From Lachnospiraceae bacterium M18-1 (GTDB taxonomy: Bacteria; Bacillota; Clostridia; Lachnospirales; Lachnospiraceae): a DNA stretch of 25,831 bases. Shown piece by piece: positions 25,154-25,831 of this stretch (position 1 is the stretch's first letter; every line of letters starts with the position of its first letter). Where the stretch lies: the NCBI GenBank assembly GCA_000403295.2, contig KE159610.1:141226-167056 (forward strand). The letters run 5' to 3'. The notes beneath the pieces are model-generated. The model was not told the origin of the DNA. It searched no databases and saw only the letters and a list, made by a program, of their open reading frames with translations. Position numbers and translations under genes: made by a program.

Positions 25154-25831
25154 TTAATTAATACTTAAGCCGGCACTTGCATATCCTGCGACTGTATTGA
25201 GCAGCGTCAGACCGCTTGCTGTCGCTGAAAATACCAGCATCAGCCGGGTTTGGGCCGTTACAGGAATATTCAGTCCTGTAAGTGAACCGTTCAGCAGTGT
25301 ACCAATAGCGACGATTCCCGTAAGCGACGGCGTCAGGTTGATCAGTGTTCCGGCAATCGGAGAAAATACATTATTCGGCGTTGCGGACTGATAGATCTGC
25401 GCTCTTACTGCAACCGTGGAACCTGGCAGCGAAAGTCCTACTGTGGTACTGAAGAATGCACTGAACGAGGTAATGATTCCGGCACGTGGAACCTGGAATG
25501 CAAAGTTCGAAAGTGTTCCACTGGCATTTGTGATATCAATTGAAGCTCCCAAAACCGTAAGCCCCTGCGCACTGCTTCCAAATCCAACGAATGCGGGGAT
25601 TCCCGCGAGACCTCCGGCGATTGTTGTCAGTGAAACCGGAAGCCCTGATGCAAATGGAATGATTGCTCCCGTACCAGCAACACCCGTTGGACCGGTGGGG
25701 CCGGTCGCTCCAGTGGGACCTGTTGCTCCATCGGCTCCGGTCGCTCCGGTGGGACCTGTTGCTCCATCGGCCCCGGTCACTCCGGTGGGACCTGTTGCTC
25801 CATCAGCTCCGGTCGCTCCGGTGGGACCTGT
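25154..25831 (-). CDS. Collagen-like repeat protein with BclB-type C-terminal domain, 5' part outside window
   Basis: The C-terminal 225 residues of a surface protein. The window edge cuts through Gly-X-Y triplets of the [16 protein letters not shown] kind, which form a collagen-like triple helix. From about [14 protein letters not shown] to the end (about 175 residues) there is a Thr/Ser/Ala/Leu-rich beta-type domain such as [20 protein letters not shown] and ITAQ-like endings, which I recognise from exosporium glycoproteins related to BclB of Bacillus and Clostridium relatives. It is probably located on the spore outer layer. The apparent start inside the repeats is a GTG valine codon within a Gly-Val-Thr triplet, not a start; the N-terminus lies beyond 25831. 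Confidence 0.85.
   Translation of the reverse strand, partial: TGPTGATGADGATGPTGVTGADGATGPTGATGADGATGPTGATGPTGPTGVAGTGAIIPFASGLPVSLTTIAGGLAGIPAFVGFGSSAQGLTVLGASIDITNASGTLSNFAFQVPRAGIITSFSAFFSTTVGLSLPGSTVAVRAQIYQSATPNNVFSPIAGTLINLTPSLTGIVAIGTLLNGSLTGLNIPVTAQTRLMLVFSATASGLTLLNTVAGYASAGLSIN

Noticed and set aside
25781..25831. Collagen-like gene starting at 25780
   Set aside because: That codon is a GTG valine within Gly-X-Y repeats; the repeats continue to the window edge, so the gene starts outside.

Overview
The window looks like accessory DNA from a spore-forming gut Firmicute, most likely a Lachnospiraceae/Clostridia member. The grounds are strong AGGAGG-type ribosome binding sites, moderate GC, a LytTR/GHKL two-component pair beside a DUF6033-type protein, a ToxN/AbiQ-type RNase, and a BclB-like collagen-repeat exosporium protein at the right edge. 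No tRNA, rRNA or CRISPR array was seen. Family names come from recalled motifs, not from database searches.

Left third (1-13.3 kb): mobile DNA in nested layers. The right part of an IS66 element (TnpB tail, intact TnpC) abuts a YobI-like membrane P-loop ATPase that is shorter than its family. A Tn554-type transposase set (tnpA-tnpB-tnpC, minus strand) follows. Just upstream of its tnpA lies a complete RIT (recombinase-in-trio) element, 8041-12192, whose ends carry almost identical 34-bp palindromes in inverted orientation. Its middle recombinase gene, ritB, is split by a 636-bp IS200-type insertion. A frameshifted IS66 transposase remnant closes this block.

Middle (13.6-16.1 kb): an iteron-like repeat block, then a textbook type III toxin-antitoxin locus. 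This has a consensus TTGACA-17-TATAAT promoter, three and a half tandem 38-39 nt antitoxin RNA repeats, an intrinsic terminator, and a ToxN/AbiQ-family endoribonuclease gene with its own ribosome binding site. An IS1182-type transposase truncated at its 3' end follows.

Right (15.9-24.1 kb): a minus-strand operon of LytTR response regulator, GHKL histidine kinase, DUF6033-like protein and a second uncharacterised protein, with a candidate paired LytTR-type site upstream. Next come nudC-like, radical SAM and pyrD genes (minus), then hxlR and a metallophosphoesterase gene (plus). In this stretch nudC, pyrD and the phosphoesterase gene all carry frameshifts, and pyrD also has an amber codon and a probably lost start codon. 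The genes read as a decaying block, or possibly as a block of base-call errors. A second copy of the iteron-like repeat follows at 24.1-24.4 kb, 10.55 kb from the first and in the same orientation. A different repeat array, a small MFS-transporter remnant and the collagen-like gene close the window.
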